A stretch of 64,000 bases of DNA, from positions 310,001 through 374,000 of the forward strand of contig NZ_PJBF01000040.1 in assembly GCF_002836505.1 (NCBI RefSeq), written 5' to 3'. The first letter of the stretch is position 1; every line of letters starts with the position of its first letter. Position numbers and translations under genes: made by a program. This document shows positions 8,769-18,923 of the stretch, in pieces. The notes under the pieces are model-generated. The model was given only the letters and a program-made list of their open reading frames with translations, was not told where the DNA came from and made no database searches. Origin of the DNA: Psychrobacter sp. Choline-02u-9. GTDB taxonomy: Bacteria; Pseudomonadota; Gammaproteobacteria; Pseudomonadales; Moraxellaceae.

Positions 8769-9743
8769 ATGACCATAAATTATCAATACAAAAACATTCA
8801 ATCTCCTACCAAGATCACGTTGACCGATGAGCAGTCTGCAGGTCACGCCGATCACTGGCGTATTCTGACCGATGATATGAGTCATGATGTGCCTGAGTGG
8901 CTACAAAAAATGATCGAAGTCGCTGCTATGCCTAAAGGCCTGAATAACAACGTCAGTGCAAAAGACAGCTGCCTACTTCTATCAGAAGATCAGCCTTGCC
9001 ATATTAATCAAGTGCTCGCGATGAAGGATGGTAAGCCAGAATGCTTTATCAATGCCTATCCTTGTGTCGATAGTCCTTACGGATTGACCTGCAAAATTGA
9101 GCGTGTCATCGCCAATGACAACTCACATGATGCCGTGTTGCGCTTACGTACTGCTGATGGCAGTATCATTTATGCGTTTGATCAACTCTATACGACCAAC
9201 CGCCATCTCTATCAACGCGACACCTCTTACTATGTGAACTTTAGTGCTTGGGCGCACGAAATTAAGCTAAGCGAGCAAAACGAAGTCATCATGGTCGAAG
9301 ACCAAGAGTCTATCCGTTATCACCGTGCCTTTAACGACATCGTGGCGGCAAATGACGGAAAAATCCCTGATGACCTACAAGAGCAAATCAGCGAATGGAA
9401 ACCTGAAACCAAAGAACAAATGGCACCTGTCGAGATTAACTTAGGCCATATGTGCGCTTACTTGTTTGGTGATACGCTAGGACAAGAAGACGAGGCTTGG
9501 TGTCAGGGGCAAGTGCTTGGCAAGCAAGAAACCGTATTTAATGGTAAATCTATCATATTATTTGACGTGGTGACGCTACGTGAGCAGGATGCAGATCCGT
9601 TTGTAGTGCGTATTGGTGCGCTTAATACTGCTGAGACTAATAGCATCAAAGTACATGACTACGTCCAAGCCAACGTATGGCTACAAGCAGCAATATACAA
9701 AGAAAACCAATCAAATGCGACGCAGCAATCAAAAGCTAGCTAA
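8769..9743 (+). CDS. conserved-type protein of unknown function
   Basis: 324 residues from ATG 8769; the frame extends to a TTG at 8757 but neither has a clear ribosome site. A soluble protein with no signal peptide. The N-terminal half contains FINAYPCVDSPYGLTCKIERV and YQRDTSYYVNFSAWAHEIKL; the C-terminal half has EINLGHMCAYLFGDTLGQEDEAWCQGQV and ends with a short beta-rich part. I recognise no family and assign no function. Its composition matches neighbouring core genes, so it is probably a lineage-specific cytoplasmic protein. Confidence 0.75.
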   Translation: MTINYQYKNIQSPTKITLTDEQSAGHADHWRILTDDMSHDVPEWLQKMIEVAAMPKGLNNNVSAKDSCLLLSEDQPCHINQVLAMKDGKPECFINAYPCVDSPYGLTCKIERVIANDNSHDAVLRLRTADGSIIYAFDQLYTTNRHLYQRDTSYYVNFSAWAHEIKLSEQNEVIMVEDQESIRYHRAFNDIVAANDGKIPDDLQEQISEWKPETKEQMAPVEINLGHMCAYLFGDTLGQEDEAWCQGQVLGKQETVFNGKSIILFDVVTLREQDADPFVVRIGALNTAETNSIKVHDYVQANVWLQAAIYKENQSNATQQSKAS

Positions 9744-9800
9744 CCTGTTTGAAAGACTTTTTACAGCTTTTTATGCTATTACTTATGTAAGTACCCAATA

Positions 9801-9832
9801 AAAAAGCCCCTAATATGAATTAGGGGCTTTTC
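9801..9832. terminator. bidirectional rho-independent terminator
   Basis: AAAAGCCCCTAAT and ATTAGGGGCTTTT form a long stem with a 1-3 base loop between two convergent genes, with A/T tracts on both sides. Confidence 0.85.
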
Positions 9833-9890
9833 TGTGTCTTATGAATTCTTTCAATGCAAAACGTAACGTAAAAATCGTATAGGTATATGA

Positions 9891-10280
9891 TTAAGCCATC
9901 GTCGTCATTGATTTGATGCGAGTATATAGCTCTTTTTGCTCTGCGCTTGGACGTGCAGTCTGTACGGCCATTAGCTGTGACATATCGCCTTCGACACGGA
10001 TTTTGCCACTCATAAACGCACCCATGATTTGGTTGGTATCAAAATCAGTGATGATAGACTGTAGAATATCGCGATCTAGTAGCAGTGTCGTTGTTGCATT
10101 ATCGTTTAAGCCGCGATGCAGCAAACCATTTGCAAAATTGGCTTCGATAGTTTTATCAGCTTCAGCCACTTTTAAGTTGACGACCATATTGGCAAGTACT
10201 GGCGGTAAGTTTAACTCACCTGCTTCGTTGCCCATTTTTTCTACTTGCTCAAACCATTCATCTGTCAAAAAAACTGCCAT
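9891..10280 (-). CDS. SCP2 sterol-transfer family protein
   Basis: 129-residue soluble protein with the SCP2 fold pattern: an N-terminal helix (EWFEQVEKMGNE), beta strands with VVNLKVAEADKTIEANFANGLLHRG, TTLLLDRDILQSIITD, and the ending MGAFMSGKIRVEGDMSQLMAV, the typical SCP2 closing segment. Such proteins bind lipids or acyl-CoA; the ligand here is unknown. AAGGAT precedes the ATG. The gene is alone, converging on the unknown gene across a shared terminator. Confidence 0.82.
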   Translation of the reverse strand: MAVFLTDEWFEQVEKMGNEAGELNLPPVLANMVVNLKVAEADKTIEANFANGLLHRGLNDNATTTLLLDRDILQSIITDFDTNQIMGAFMSGKIRVEGDMSQLMAVQTARPSAEQKELYTRIKSMTTMA

Positions 10281-11146
10281 ATTATATTATCCTTAATTGA
10301 TATTCTATCAGGCCAATATCCCTTGAAGTATTATTAGCCTAACTATTAGAATTATTAAAATGATTGCTATCAATAGACCTATGCAATACATAGCCATTAA
10401 TGACGTTCAGCCTCATTATAAAGGGCGACTTGATAAGAAGTAAAACCTATTTATCGGCTCAGCAATGTTATTGTTACAAAACTTCTTTGCAAGCCTACGC
10501 TTATGTCTAGCGAGCGCTTCCCCTATTCAATCAAAATAAGCATCTAGAATAGTGACAAAATTGTGTATAAAATAGAGGAGTAGCACAGCAATAATAAGTT
10601 GCTCGCTAACATTTATACCAAAGAGTTTGTATTTTGGCGCATAGTTCTGATGATATTTAATTAGGATTGCGTTACAATACCCTTAAACAGAGTCGGGAGT
10701 TTTAACCAAACATTACATAATCGTGTTTTTTGTCAGCCGCCGCTAGCATACATCTATGGTCAATGCGTTTTAATAGCCCTATAGATATGGGTATCTATCT
10801 TCATTAGTACAGATTTTTTCGTAATAATTAAGATACATATTTAGCCTTATGAGATGTTTGATGCTCAAAACGGCGCGTCTTCTTATTTACCTTGATGATC
10901 TATTAACAATCCTACTATCGATTGACTTTAAGTAAAGTGTATGAAATGCCTATTTCTATTTATTAGTATTAACTAATAGACAGTAAGGGCCTAAATCGAT
11001 AGTTAATGACGTCATTGCGCTAAATAAGCCAAAAAACAACATGTGTTGGCGCTAGTATAAATACAAATTTGAGAGTATTTATAGTGCAGACAACATAGAT
11101 TGTTGGTTAATTCTGTTGATAATTCGGGCTGTAAAGGAATCATCCA
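10281..11146. other. long intergenic region upstream of ccoN
   Basis: 866 bases with no convincing gene. It contains an FNR/ANR-like sequence at 10360-10373 (nearer the SCP2 gene than ccoN), an inverted repeat at 10961-10978 (TATTAGT/ACTAATA), a perfect 12-bp palindrome AATGACGTCATT at 11005-11016, and an AT-rich TATAAA element near 11057. It is unusually long for a single divergent promoter region and could hide a small RNA; none can be shown from sequence alone. Confidence 0.5.
10360..10373. promoter_or_regulatory. possible FNR/ANR-like box
   Basis: ATGATTGCTATCAA matches TTGAT-N4-ATCAA at nine of ten conserved positions. It is 80 bases upstream of the SCP2 gene start and 773 bases upstream of ccoN, so its target is unclear. 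Confidence 0.25.
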
Positions 11147-12628
11147 ATGAGTTTACAAAACACAGCAGTCGCCCCAGTTGACCGTGAGTATGAAATTACT
11201 ATCGTAAGATTTTTTACGATCATGGCTGTCGTTTGGGGCATCGTCGGCATGAGTCTTGGTGTGTTCATTGCTTCACAGTTAGCATGGCCAGCACTCAACT
11301 TTGACATTCCATGGCTGACCTTTAGTCGTTTAAGACCACTGCATACCAATGCGGTGATTTTTGCGTTCGGTGGCTCTGCCCTGTTCGCAACGTCTTACTA
11401 CATCGTTCAGCGTACCTGTAAGACGCGTTTATTTGCGCCATATTTGGCTTGGTTTACCTTTTGGGGTTGGCAAGCGGTTATCGTATCCGCTGTTATTACC
11501 CTTCCTCTAGGTTTGACCTCAACTAAAGAATACGCTGAGCTTGAGTGGCCGATCGATATCCTAATTGCCTTGGTATGGATCTCTTATGCCATTGTATTTT
11601 TTGGTACGCTCATCAAACGTAAAACCTCACATATCTATGTGGCTAACTGGTTCTTTGCCGCTTTCATCATTACGATTGCATTACTACACATCGTAAACAG
11701 CATGGCGATTCCAGTTAGTGCGTTCAAATCTTACTCGCTATTTGGCGGTGCAACTGATGCGATGGTGCAGTGGTGGTACGGGCATAACGCGGTAGGTTTT
11801 TACTTAACGGCAGCCTTCCTTGGAATGATGTATTATTTCGTTCCTGTACAGATTGGCCGTCCTATCTATTCTTATCGTTTGTCTATCGTTCACTTTTGGG
11901 CATTGATTGCTTCATATATGTGGGCCGGTGGTCACCATTTGCATTATTCAGCGCTTCCTGATTGGACGCAGTCTCTTGCTATGGTATTCTCAATCATCCT
12001 GTTTGCACCATCTTGGGGTGGTATGATTAACGGTGTACTAACGCTATCAGGTAGTTGGGATAAGCTGCGTACCGATCCAATCATTCGCTTTATGATTGTT
12101 GCATTGTCGTTCTACGCGATGTCGACGTTCGAAGGCCCAATGATGTCTATCAAAACAGTGAATGCGCTATCGCATAATACTGATTGGACAGTTGGTCACG
12201 TACACTCAGGCGCACTTGGCTGGGTTGGTATGATTACCATTGGTTCGCTATACGTACTGTTACCACGTATTTATAACAAACCGAAGATGTACTCTATCAG
12301 CTTAATCACCACGCATTTCTGGCTTGCGACTGCAGGAACGATCTTCTATATCGTGTCTATGTGGATCTCAGGTATTGGCCAAGGCATGATGTGGCTTGCT
12401 ACTAACCCAGACGGTACTTTGGTATATAGCTTCGTTGATACTGTTGAATTCTCGCATTTCCCATATATTGGCCGTGCATTTGGTGGCTTCTTATATGTAT
12501 CGGGTATGTTTGTTATGGCTTATAACTGCTATAAAACACTCAAAATGCCAGAAGGTAAGCCTGTAGATGTCGCTGATCCAACGGATCATGAACCTAGTGT
12601 CGAAAAACCTTCGACAGCTAACGTATAA
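11147..12628 (+). CDS. ccoN: cbb3-type cytochrome c oxidase subunit I
   Basis: 493-residue catalytic subunit of the high-affinity cbb3 terminal oxidase, which reduces oxygen to water and pumps protons in the inner membrane. Twelve membrane segments are expected and seen as hydrophobic stretches. Heme and CuB ligands sit in [32 protein letters not shown] and [15 protein letters not shown] lies 8 bases before the ATG. It is the first gene of ccoNOQP; ccoO follows after 9 bases. Low-oxygen regulation is expected for the family, but no convincing box lies close to the start. Confidence 0.97.
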   Translation: MSLQNTAVAPVDREYEITIVRFFTIMAVVWGIVGMSLGVFIASQLAWPALNFDIPWLTFSRLRPLHTNAVIFAFGGSALFATSYYIVQRTCKTRLFAPYLAWFTFWGWQAVIVSAVITLPLGLTSTKEYAELEWPIDILIALVWISYAIVFFGTLIKRKTSHIYVANWFFAAFIITIALLHIVNSMAIPVSAFKSYSLFGGATDAMVQWWYGHNAVGFYLTAAFLGMMYYFVPVQIGRPIYSYRLSIVHFWALIASYMWAGGHHLHYSALPDWTQSLAMVFSIILFAPSWGGMINGVLTLSGSWDKLRTDPIIRFMIVALSFYAMSTFEGPMMSIKTVNALSHNTDWTVGHVHSGALGWVGMITIGSLYVLLPRIYNKPKMYSISLITTHFWLATAGTIFYIVSMWISGIGQGMMWLATNPDGTLVYSFVDTVEFSHFPYIGRAFGGFLYVSGMFVMAYNCYKTLKMPEGKPVDVADPTDHEPSVEKPSTANV

Positions 12629-12637
12629 GGAGCGATC

Positions 12638-13276
12638 ATGGCTGGTACACCGCATGAAATTATTGAAAAAAATACAGGCTTGTTAGTCATTGGTATCGTG
12701 ATTGCTATTAGTTTTGCAACGCTAGTTGAAATCGTGCCATTGATCTATGACAACAAGGGTCCTGAAGAAGGTGGGGTGAACGCTCCCCTTCCTGCCATGG
12801 AGCCTTGGACAGCGCTTGAATTTGAAGGTCGTGATATTTATATCCGTGAAGGATGTCACGTTTGTCATACTCAAATGGTTCGCCCATTACGTGCAGAAGT
12901 TGAACGTTATGGACCATATTCACGTGCCGCCGAGTCGACGTGGGATCATCCATTCTTATGGGGATCGAAACGTACTGGACCAGATTTAGCACGTGTTGGT
13001 GGCCGTTATTCTGAAGATTGGCAAAAGCAACATTTGATCAATCCACGTTCGCTAGTGCCTGAGTCAGTTATGCCAGGTTTCCCTTGGTTAGCGACTAACG
13101 AAGTAGATGGCGAAAACGTTCAAGCTAAAATGCGTCTATTCCGCGATCGCTTCGGTGTTCCTTATACTGAAGAAGATATTGAAGGCGCTCCAGATGCAGT
13201 GCTTGGCGCTACTGAGCTTGACGCTTTGGTCGCCTATCTACAGCAGTTAGGTACCGCAATGGAAGGACAGCGCTAA
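12638..13276 (+). CDS. ccoO: cbb3-type cytochrome c oxidase subunit II (monoheme)
   Basis: 212-residue membrane-anchored c-type cytochrome passing electrons from CcoP to the CcoN active site. One N-terminal membrane segment (about 14-36) anchors the periplasmic domain. The heme motif CHVCH is at residues 73-77, and the likely methionine ligand lies in [16 protein letters not shown] precedes the ATG. The stop codon overlaps the ccoQ start by one base, indicating translational coupling. Confidence 0.96.
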   Translation: MAGTPHEIIEKNTGLLVIGIVIAISFATLVEIVPLIYDNKGPEEGGVNAPLPAMEPWTALEFEGRDIYIREGCHVCHTQMVRPLRAEVERYGPYSRAAESTWDHPFLWGSKRTGPDLARVGGRYSEDWQKQHLINPRSLVPESVMPGFPWLATNEVDGENVQAKMRLFRDRFGVPYTEEDIEGAPDAVLGATELDALVAYLQQLGTAMEGQR

Positions 13277-13458
13277 TGGGTATTGGTGAATTACAAACAA
13301 TTGCGACCGTTTCTGCCTTTGTTGCCTTTGTAGGCGTTGCATGGTGGGCGTATTCGCCAAAAAACAAAAAACGCTTCGAAGAAGATGCACAACTTGCGCT
13401 TGATGACGAGGATATAAAGTCTCTGTCTGAAGAGCAGCGCAATAAGGATAAACGATGA
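13276..13458 (+). CDS. ccoQ: cbb3 oxidase small subunit CcoQ
   Basis: 60-residue protein with a single membrane segment (residues 8-26) and a charged C-terminal tail, typical of CcoQ, which stabilises the oxidase complex. Its start overlaps the ccoO stop by one base and its stop overlaps the ccoP start (ATGA). A motif such as WWAYSPKNKKRFEEDA just after the membrane segment is characteristic of the family. Confidence 0.92.
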   Translation: MGIGELQTIATVSAFVAFVGVAWWAYSPKNKKRFEEDAQLALDDEDIKSLSEEQRNKDKR

Positions 13459-14603
13459 CATTTTTTTGGAGTTCTTGGATCACTGTATTTAGTTTTGCTT
13501 GTTGGCTATTTATTCTTGGCGTCCTTTTGATGGTTCTAAAGTACAAGCCAGAAGTAGAAGAAGACGGTACAACAGGTCATGAATATGATGGCATCCGAGA
13601 ATACGACAAACCCCTGCCCAAGTGGTGGTTAGTGATATTTTTTGGCTCAATCGTCTGGGGCATCGCTTACTGGGTGTTTTTCCCAGCCATGTTCCCTAAG
13701 CATTGGGACGGTATTGCCACAGTAGAAGTCGATGGCGAAACGGTACCTTGGACCTCTAAAAACGAGTTGTTCAGTGAACTTGAAAGCAACAACAAAGTAT
13801 TTACCGATAACTTTGAAAAAAGCATTTTGGTAAAAGCAGATGCTGCAGGCGCGACTGCGACACTTGGTACGCTAAACGAGTTACAAGCGACCATGCGTCG
13901 TAGCGAAAACCCACCAGCAGATCTACAGACTAAAATTGACGAAAAAGTTGCAGAACTTGCTCCTTATGTCGAAAAATTGTCTGAAAATCCAAATGCTTTA
14001 AAGGTTGGTAGCCGCTTGTTCCTACAGAACTGTTCTGTATGTCATGGCTCTAACGCTAAAGGTGCGACAGGCTACCCTAACCTAACAGACAATGATTGGT
14101 TATATGGCGGCGAAGCTAGCAACATTCTGACCACGCTACATAATGGTCGTATTGGCGGTATGCCTGCTTGGCGCGATCAGATCGGCGAAGACGGTGTACG
14201 TGCAGCTTCTGAATATGTATTGTCACTATCTCCAAACAACGGTAGTAAGAGTAACGGTGAACTTGACCAAACTTTGGTTAATCAAGGCGAAGCGATCTTT
14301 AAGCAACAGTGTGCACTATGTCACTCTGAAAGCGGTAAAGGTATGATTTCAGCAGGTGCACCAAACTTGACTGACAACATCTGGTTATATGGCGGTGAGC
14401 GTGAGACTGTACGTAATACATTACGTTATGGCCGTGCTGGCGTTATGCCTCAGTGGGAAACTAAGCTAGGTAATGAGCGCATCATGCTACTTGCTGCTTA
14501 TATCTACTCACTATCAGATAAAACAGGCAAATCACCTGAAGCAGCACCGGTTACTGCTGCAGCTACTCAGCCTGTAGCAACTGAAGAAGCAACTGCTAAC
14601 TAA
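13455..14603 (+). CDS. ccoP: cbb3-type cytochrome c oxidase subunit III (diheme)
   Basis: 382-residue diheme cytochrome c that feeds electrons to the oxidase. Two N-terminal membrane segments (about 10-28 and 57-78), longer than the one-helix CcoP of some bacteria, precede two cytochrome c domains with CSVCH (193-197) and CALCH (286-290). Each domain has a downstream methionine ligand in GGMPAW and GVMPQW. The Ala/Thr-rich C-terminal tail is an extension. It ends the ccoNOQP operon; a strong terminator follows 37 bases later. Confidence 0.96.
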   Translation: MTFFWSSWITVFSFACWLFILGVLLMVLKYKPEVEEDGTTGHEYDGIREYDKPLPKWWLVIFFGSIVWGIAYWVFFPAMFPKHWDGIATVEVDGETVPWTSKNELFSELESNNKVFTDNFEKSILVKADAAGATATLGTLNELQATMRRSENPPADLQTKIDEKVAELAPYVEKLSENPNALKVGSRLFLQNCSVCHGSNAKGATGYPNLTDNDWLYGGEASNILTTLHNGRIGGMPAWRDQIGEDGVRAASEYVLSLSPNNGSKSNGELDQTLVNQGEAIFKQQCALCHSESGKGMISAGAPNLTDNIWLYGGERETVRNTLRYGRAGVMPQWETKLGNERIMLLAAYIYSLSDKTGKSPEAAPVTAAATQPVATEEATAN

Positions 14604-15129
14604 GACGTTGTTACTGTACTGAATATGGACGAGATTTAATGAAGGGAGAACTGTTATTGCAGTTCTCCCTTTTGCGTATGGCGGTATTGATTTTCATTTA
14701 GAAATGACAATGATGAGCAGCTATAAACACTAGAAAACGTTCTCATATATTCGTTGATTTTTATGATTATCACCCCATTATTAGTAGGGAGAATGTTAGA
14801 ATAGCTATTTTTAAAATAGTCTATTAGTCATAGCTTTATATCGCTCTGACTCAATCACATAACACGATAGTCAACTTCACATAAATTAGATGCAGGTTTG
14901 TTTAGTCTACTATTTGTAGTACCTTCACTCCCCTTTGCTTGTATCAAGATTATGTTGAACCGACTATATTTACAATCGATCATTTGGTAAGCAGATTAGA
15001 AAGTTTTTTATCGAATTTTTTATCCGCTATTTACTGACATTGATAACATCATACACTCATATACCTCGACGCTAGAGGTGTTTGTTCATCATGCCAGCAG
15101 ACTGATTCTTTTTTTAAAGAGGCACGTTT
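14604..15129. other. intergenic region between ccoP and ccoG
   Basis: 526 bases without a gene. It starts with the ccoP terminator (14641-14673); the rest is AT-rich and must carry the ccoG promoter. I found no good FNR box. The copper ATPase gene ccoI, often nearby, is not here. Confidence 0.5.
14641..14673 (+). terminator. terminator after ccoNOQP
   Basis: AAGGGAGAACTG and CAGTTCTCCCTT form a perfect 12-bp stem with a 6-base loop, followed by TTTT. Confidence 0.85.
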
Positions 15130-16539
15130 ATGTCAGCACAACAACCCAATAAAATTCCTGTACAACAAGTCGATCTTGATGCAACCAAGCATCGTGTACA
15201 CCCAAGGTTTGTCACAGGTTTTTATCAAAATATTCGTGTCATCACGATGTATGCTCTTTTGGCGGCTTTTTTACTTTTGCCATGGCTGCGCTATAATGAT
15301 AGACAAGCGATATGGTTTGATGTGCCATCGCAGCATTACTATATTTTTGGCATGACGTTTTTGACGCAAGATTTCTATTTTATTGCTGCATTTGCCATTA
15401 TTGCCGCGTTTACGCTGTTTATGGTGACGGTATATGCTGGACGCGTTTGGTGCGGTTACGCCTGTCCTCAAACGATATGGACGCATCTATACCAATATGT
15501 TGAAAAATGGGTAATTGGCGATCGTAATAAACGTATCAAGTTTGATAAAGCACCGTTAAGTGCGAGCAAAGTGTTCAAACGCACGGTTGTTTATTCAATT
15601 TGGTTTTTACTTTCTGTGATTACAGCGGCGACCTTTGTTAGTTATGTAGCAGGGACAGATTCTCTATATCATAGCTGGCAGTCAATAGGAGTGATTCCCT
15701 TCCCTGACTGGCCAACATGGGTATGGGTCTCAATGTTTATCTTCACCTTTGCTACTTATGCCAATGCAGGCTATATGCGTGAGCAAATGTGTGTACAGAT
15801 TTGCCCCTATGGCCGCTTTCAGAGTGTGATGTTTGATAAAGACACATTGATCGTATCTTATGATTATGAGCGCGGTGAGCCGCGCGGTGCCCGTAAAAAA
15901 GGCACAAATCCAGAGCACCTGGGCGACTGCATTGAATGTACCATGTGTGTGCAGGTCTGCCCTACTGGTATCGATATTCGTGATGGTTTGCAAGTTGGCT
16001 GTATCCAGTGTGCAGCTTGTATTGATGCCTGTAACGAAGTGATGGATAAGGTCGGCTATCCGCGTGGACTGATTCGTTATACAACCGAACGTCAGCTGGC
16101 AGAAAAAGAGCCAAGCCGCGTACTACGCCCACGATTATTTGCTTATTTGACGTTATTAGCTGTGCTATGTGGCGGTGTTATATATGCGCTGACCGATCGC
16201 GTGCCCTTAGAGATTGATATCCGCCGTGACCGTAATCAGTTGTCGTCTATCAACAATCAAGGCATGATCGAAAACAGCTATATCGTCAAGCTAACCAATA
16301 AGACGCAGGATGCTCATACCTACACGATAACACTAGCACCGCAAAAAGGGCTGAGCTTAGAGCTACGCTTTAACGATGTACCATTAGAAGCTGGCGAAAG
16401 CTTTGATATGCCAGTCAGTATTTATGGTGATCCTGATGTAATAGAGTTTGGCCAAACGCCTGTCACGCTAAATGTGAGCAGCGAAAACGGTAAGTATAAG
16501 GTAAGTAAGCAAAATATCTTTACGACCCAAGGTCAGTAA
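15130..16539 (+). CDS. ccoG: cbb3 oxidase assembly protein CcoG (FixG/RdxA)
   Basis: 469-residue inner-membrane iron-sulfur protein implicated in copper reduction and delivery for cbb3 oxidase assembly. Several membrane segments occupy the first 210 residues with the CGYACPQTIWTH motif. The ferredoxin-like domain has CIECTMCVQVCPTG and CIQCAACIDACNEV, ligands for two 4Fe-4S clusters, and ends in YPRGLIRY. A last membrane segment near 340-358 precedes a periplasmic IgG-like domain. AAAGAGG precedes the ATG. ccoH follows after about 220 bases, probably in one transcript. Confidence 0.95.
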   Translation: MSAQQPNKIPVQQVDLDATKHRVHPRFVTGFYQNIRVITMYALLAAFLLLPWLRYNDRQAIWFDVPSQHYYIFGMTFLTQDFYFIAAFAIIAAFTLFMVTVYAGRVWCGYACPQTIWTHLYQYVEKWVIGDRNKRIKFDKAPLSASKVFKRTVVYSIWFLLSVITAATFVSYVAGTDSLYHSWQSIGVIPFPDWPTWVWVSMFIFTFATYANAGYMREQMCVQICPYGRFQSVMFDKDTLIVSYDYERGEPRGARKKGTNPEHLGDCIECTMCVQVCPTGIDIRDGLQVGCIQCAACIDACNEVMDKVGYPRGLIRYTTERQLAEKEPSRVLRPRLFAYLTLLAVLCGGVIYALTDRVPLEIDIRRDRNQLSSINNQGMIENSYIVKLTNKTQDAHTYTITLAPQKGLSLELRFNDVPLEAGESFDMPVSIYGDPDVIEFGQTPVTLNVSSENGKYKVSKQNIFTTQGQ

Positions 16540-16757
16540 ATGATTAGCAGACCTATTGTTTAATTTCATGTATATCATTCGGTAGTCTGTAGCTAGTGCA
16601 AGTAGTTAAATAACTAATTGTTATAGCGAAAGGCTATTGGATACACGTTTTATCATTAAACTGGCAGCGCTTAGCCGCCAAATTATCCGTTGATACCATT
16701 TGTAGATATCTAATGAACAGCTATCTATTGAATGCGTATCTGATGCATAGGTATTTT

Positions 16758-17339
16758 ATGTCTACTCCAGCACCGAACTTTAAACATCAAGATAAGCAGC
16801 CATGGTATAAAAATTACATGGTCGTTATCTTTGTGATTGGCATGCCTGCTGCGGTCGTGATCGCTTGTATTTGGTTTGTTTATTACTCTTACCAGATCCG
16901 TGATAGCGTAGTACGTGACGACTGGTATATGGATGGCAAAACGCTCTATCATGATGTGTCTCGTGACAAGCTCACGTATGACTTAGATTTGCATGGACAA
17001 ATGCAGTTTGCAGAAAATGGCGATATTGTGTTTTATCTTAACTACCCTGAGCAAAGCGTCCAGTCAGGCAAGCTGCTAAACGGCACACCACTTACCTATC
17101 CTGATACGTTGGAGCTGTCTATTTCTCATGCAACGGATATCAAAAAAGACCGCGATGTTGTCCTTAAGCATGTTGAGGGCAATAGATACAGTGCACAAGT
17201 CGATATTGATCCTGTAAAAGCCAAGTATTACCTACAGGTTAGCAACGACGGTAAAGATGATTGGCGTATGCAAGATGTCGCAAAATTGCCTCGTTCAAAG
17301 GTCAGCTTTGACCCATTACCAGTTTTTGCTAAGAGTTAA
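16758..17339 (+). CDS. ccoH: FixH/CcoH family assembly protein
   Basis: 193 residues from ATG 16758; the frame also opens at 16713, but those 15 extra residues look unlike the family and neither start has a strong ribosome site. One membrane segment (about residues 20-45) follows PWYKNYMVVIFVIGMPAAVV, the FixH hallmark, and the remainder is periplasmic with YYSYQIRDSVVRDDWYMDGK. CcoH is a single-span protein required for stable cbb3 oxidase assembly. Position after ccoG and before a strong terminator supports this. ccoI and ccoS, the usual next genes, are absent from this site. Confidence 0.85.
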   Translation: MSTPAPNFKHQDKQPWYKNYMVVIFVIGMPAAVVIACIWFVYYSYQIRDSVVRDDWYMDGKTLYHDVSRDKLTYDLDLHGQMQFAENGDIVFYLNYPEQSVQSGKLLNGTPLTYPDTLELSISHATDIKKDRDVVLKHVEGNRYSAQVDIDPVKAKYYLQVSNDGKDDWRMQDVAKLPRSKVSFDPLPVFAKS

Positions 17340-17362
17340 TGCTGTTAGTAGCATCCAGACAT

Positions 17363-17404
17363 AAAAAAAACCAGCCACTCGTCAGAGATCGGCTGGTTTT
17401 TTTT
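17363..17404. terminator. bidirectional terminator after ccoH / ttcA
   Basis: AAACCAGCC and GGCTGGTTT form the stem, with an A-run upstream and an eight-T run downstream, between convergent genes. Confidence 0.88.
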
Positions 17405-17466
17405 GAGCTATTTAATAGCCTAATAATTAATAGGTATTATCTAATATAGCTTTAATCCATCAACTA

Positions 17467-18636
17467 CTAAATCACTGGGTTAATCGTTGGAATTTTCTGT
17501 GTTTTACGCTCATTTTGCGCGGCTTTATCCGTCTCTGTCGAATAAGGCTTGTCACTAGCAAACTTAGGATTGAACGTTTGCGTCATTGGTGATACCGGTA
17601 AACCAATCTCAGCCAAACTATCTGTCTGCCCAGCTTGAATATTGTCGCCTTCAAATAAACGCTCATTATTATCACGGTCAAGACTGAGTGTTTCAAAATC
17701 AAAAAGCTCACGATCAGCTAATTGTGATGGCGCAACGTTTTGCATTGCCTTAAAGATCGAAGCCAAACGCTGCGGGTGAGCATTATCCCATTCACGGAGC
17801 ATATCGTTGATAATAGCACGTTGTAGGTTGGTCTGGCTGCCACATAGGTTACAAGGAATGATTGGGAATTCCTTTAATTTGGCATATTCAATAATGTCTT
17901 TTTCTTCGACATAGGCCAATGGGCGAATCAGCATATTTTGCTTGTCATCACTTAGTAGCTTGGGCGGCATGGATTTAAGCGCACCACCATGGAATAAGTT
18001 CAAAAAGAAGGTCGCCAGCATATCATCACGATGATGACCAAGGGCAATCTTAGTCGCACCAATCTGTTTGGCAAAGCCATATAGTGAACCGCGGCGCAGA
18101 CGTGAGCATGCAGAGCAATAAGTCTTGCCTTCTGGCACCACGCTTTTGACGATGCTATAGGTGTCTTTTTCTAAAATATAGTGAGCGATGCCCTGCTCGT
18201 TTAGATACGCAGGTAAAATATCTTCCGGATAGCCTGGCTGCTTTTGGTCGAGATTGACCGCGACAATATCAAAATGAATCGGTGCAATGCGTTTTAGCAG
18301 CAATAAAATATCGAGTAAGGTATAGCTGTCTTTACCACCCGAAACACAGACCATCACCACATCGCCATCTTCGATCATATTAAAATCGCGGATTGCCCAA
18401 GAAACTTGGCGACGCAGCTTCTTTTGTAGTTTACGAAAGTACGCTGATTCGGTAGGTGCTTGCGCATCGGCAAACTGCTCGTCAATCATGTCCTCATCAC
18501 TGCCATCTTCAGAGACGTCATCGTACTCTCTACTATCAGTATCGGTGTCCATAGCCTGACTATCAAAGCTCGTTGCATCAGATACATCATCAGCTTGAGA
18601 AGGAATATTTGGCGTAAATAAGGTTGCTGCGGTCAT
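17467..18636 (-). CDS. ttcA: tRNA 2-thiocytidine biosynthesis protein TtcA
   Basis: 389-residue cytoplasmic enzyme that installs 2-thiocytidine at position 32 of some tRNAs using ATP and an iron-sulfur cluster. The PP-loop SGGKDS is at residues 99-104, and [10 protein letters not shown] and [12 protein letters not shown] supply the conserved cysteines. The core is flanked by a roughly 60-residue acidic N-terminal extension (rich in Asp, Ser, Glu) and a C-terminal tail of about 80 residues, making it longer than the E. coli protein of about 310. Divergent from queC, another tRNA modification gene, across 287 bases. Confidence 0.93.
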   Translation of the reverse strand: MTAATLFTPNIPSQADDVSDATSFDSQAMDTDTDSREYDDVSEDGSDEDMIDEQFADAQAPTESAYFRKLQKKLRRQVSWAIRDFNMIEDGDVVMVCVSGGKDSYTLLDILLLLKRIAPIHFDIVAVNLDQKQPGYPEDILPAYLNEQGIAHYILEKDTYSIVKSVVPEGKTYCSACSRLRRGSLYGFAKQIGATKIALGHHRDDMLATFFLNLFHGGALKSMPPKLLSDDKQNMLIRPLAYVEEKDIIEYAKLKEFPIIPCNLCGSQTNLQRAIINDMLREWDNAHPQRLASIFKAMQNVAPSQLADRELFDFETLSLDRDNNERLFEGDNIQAGQTDSLAEIGLPVSPMTQTFNPKFASDKPYSTETDKAAQNERKTQKIPTINPVI

Positions 18637-18923
18637 AAGTTACTCAATATCTTTATAAGGGTGATTTTACTATAAAGCGATTTGCGATAAAGCTTTTAAA
18701 GCATTATCACCGATGTCAGGTGACTGATACTTTAAAAGCTGCGATTATAACAAATATTGCTAACAGATTGAAAAGATGACAGTAATACCGACTTTATTTT
18801 ATTACGATGCTGTTTAAATTTGCTTTGGCAGCTTAGTGACGGGTGATTGGTCGCTTCGTGGTTCTGTAGTAGACGTATTTTTGCTAAAATAGCCGTTTTC
18901 GTAAACCAATAATAGATATCACT

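Noticed and set aside
10298..10314. TTGAT-N5-ATCA next to the SCP2 gene as an FNR box
   Set aside because: Spacing is five and the second half-site is incomplete; the neighbouring 10360-10373 site fits better.
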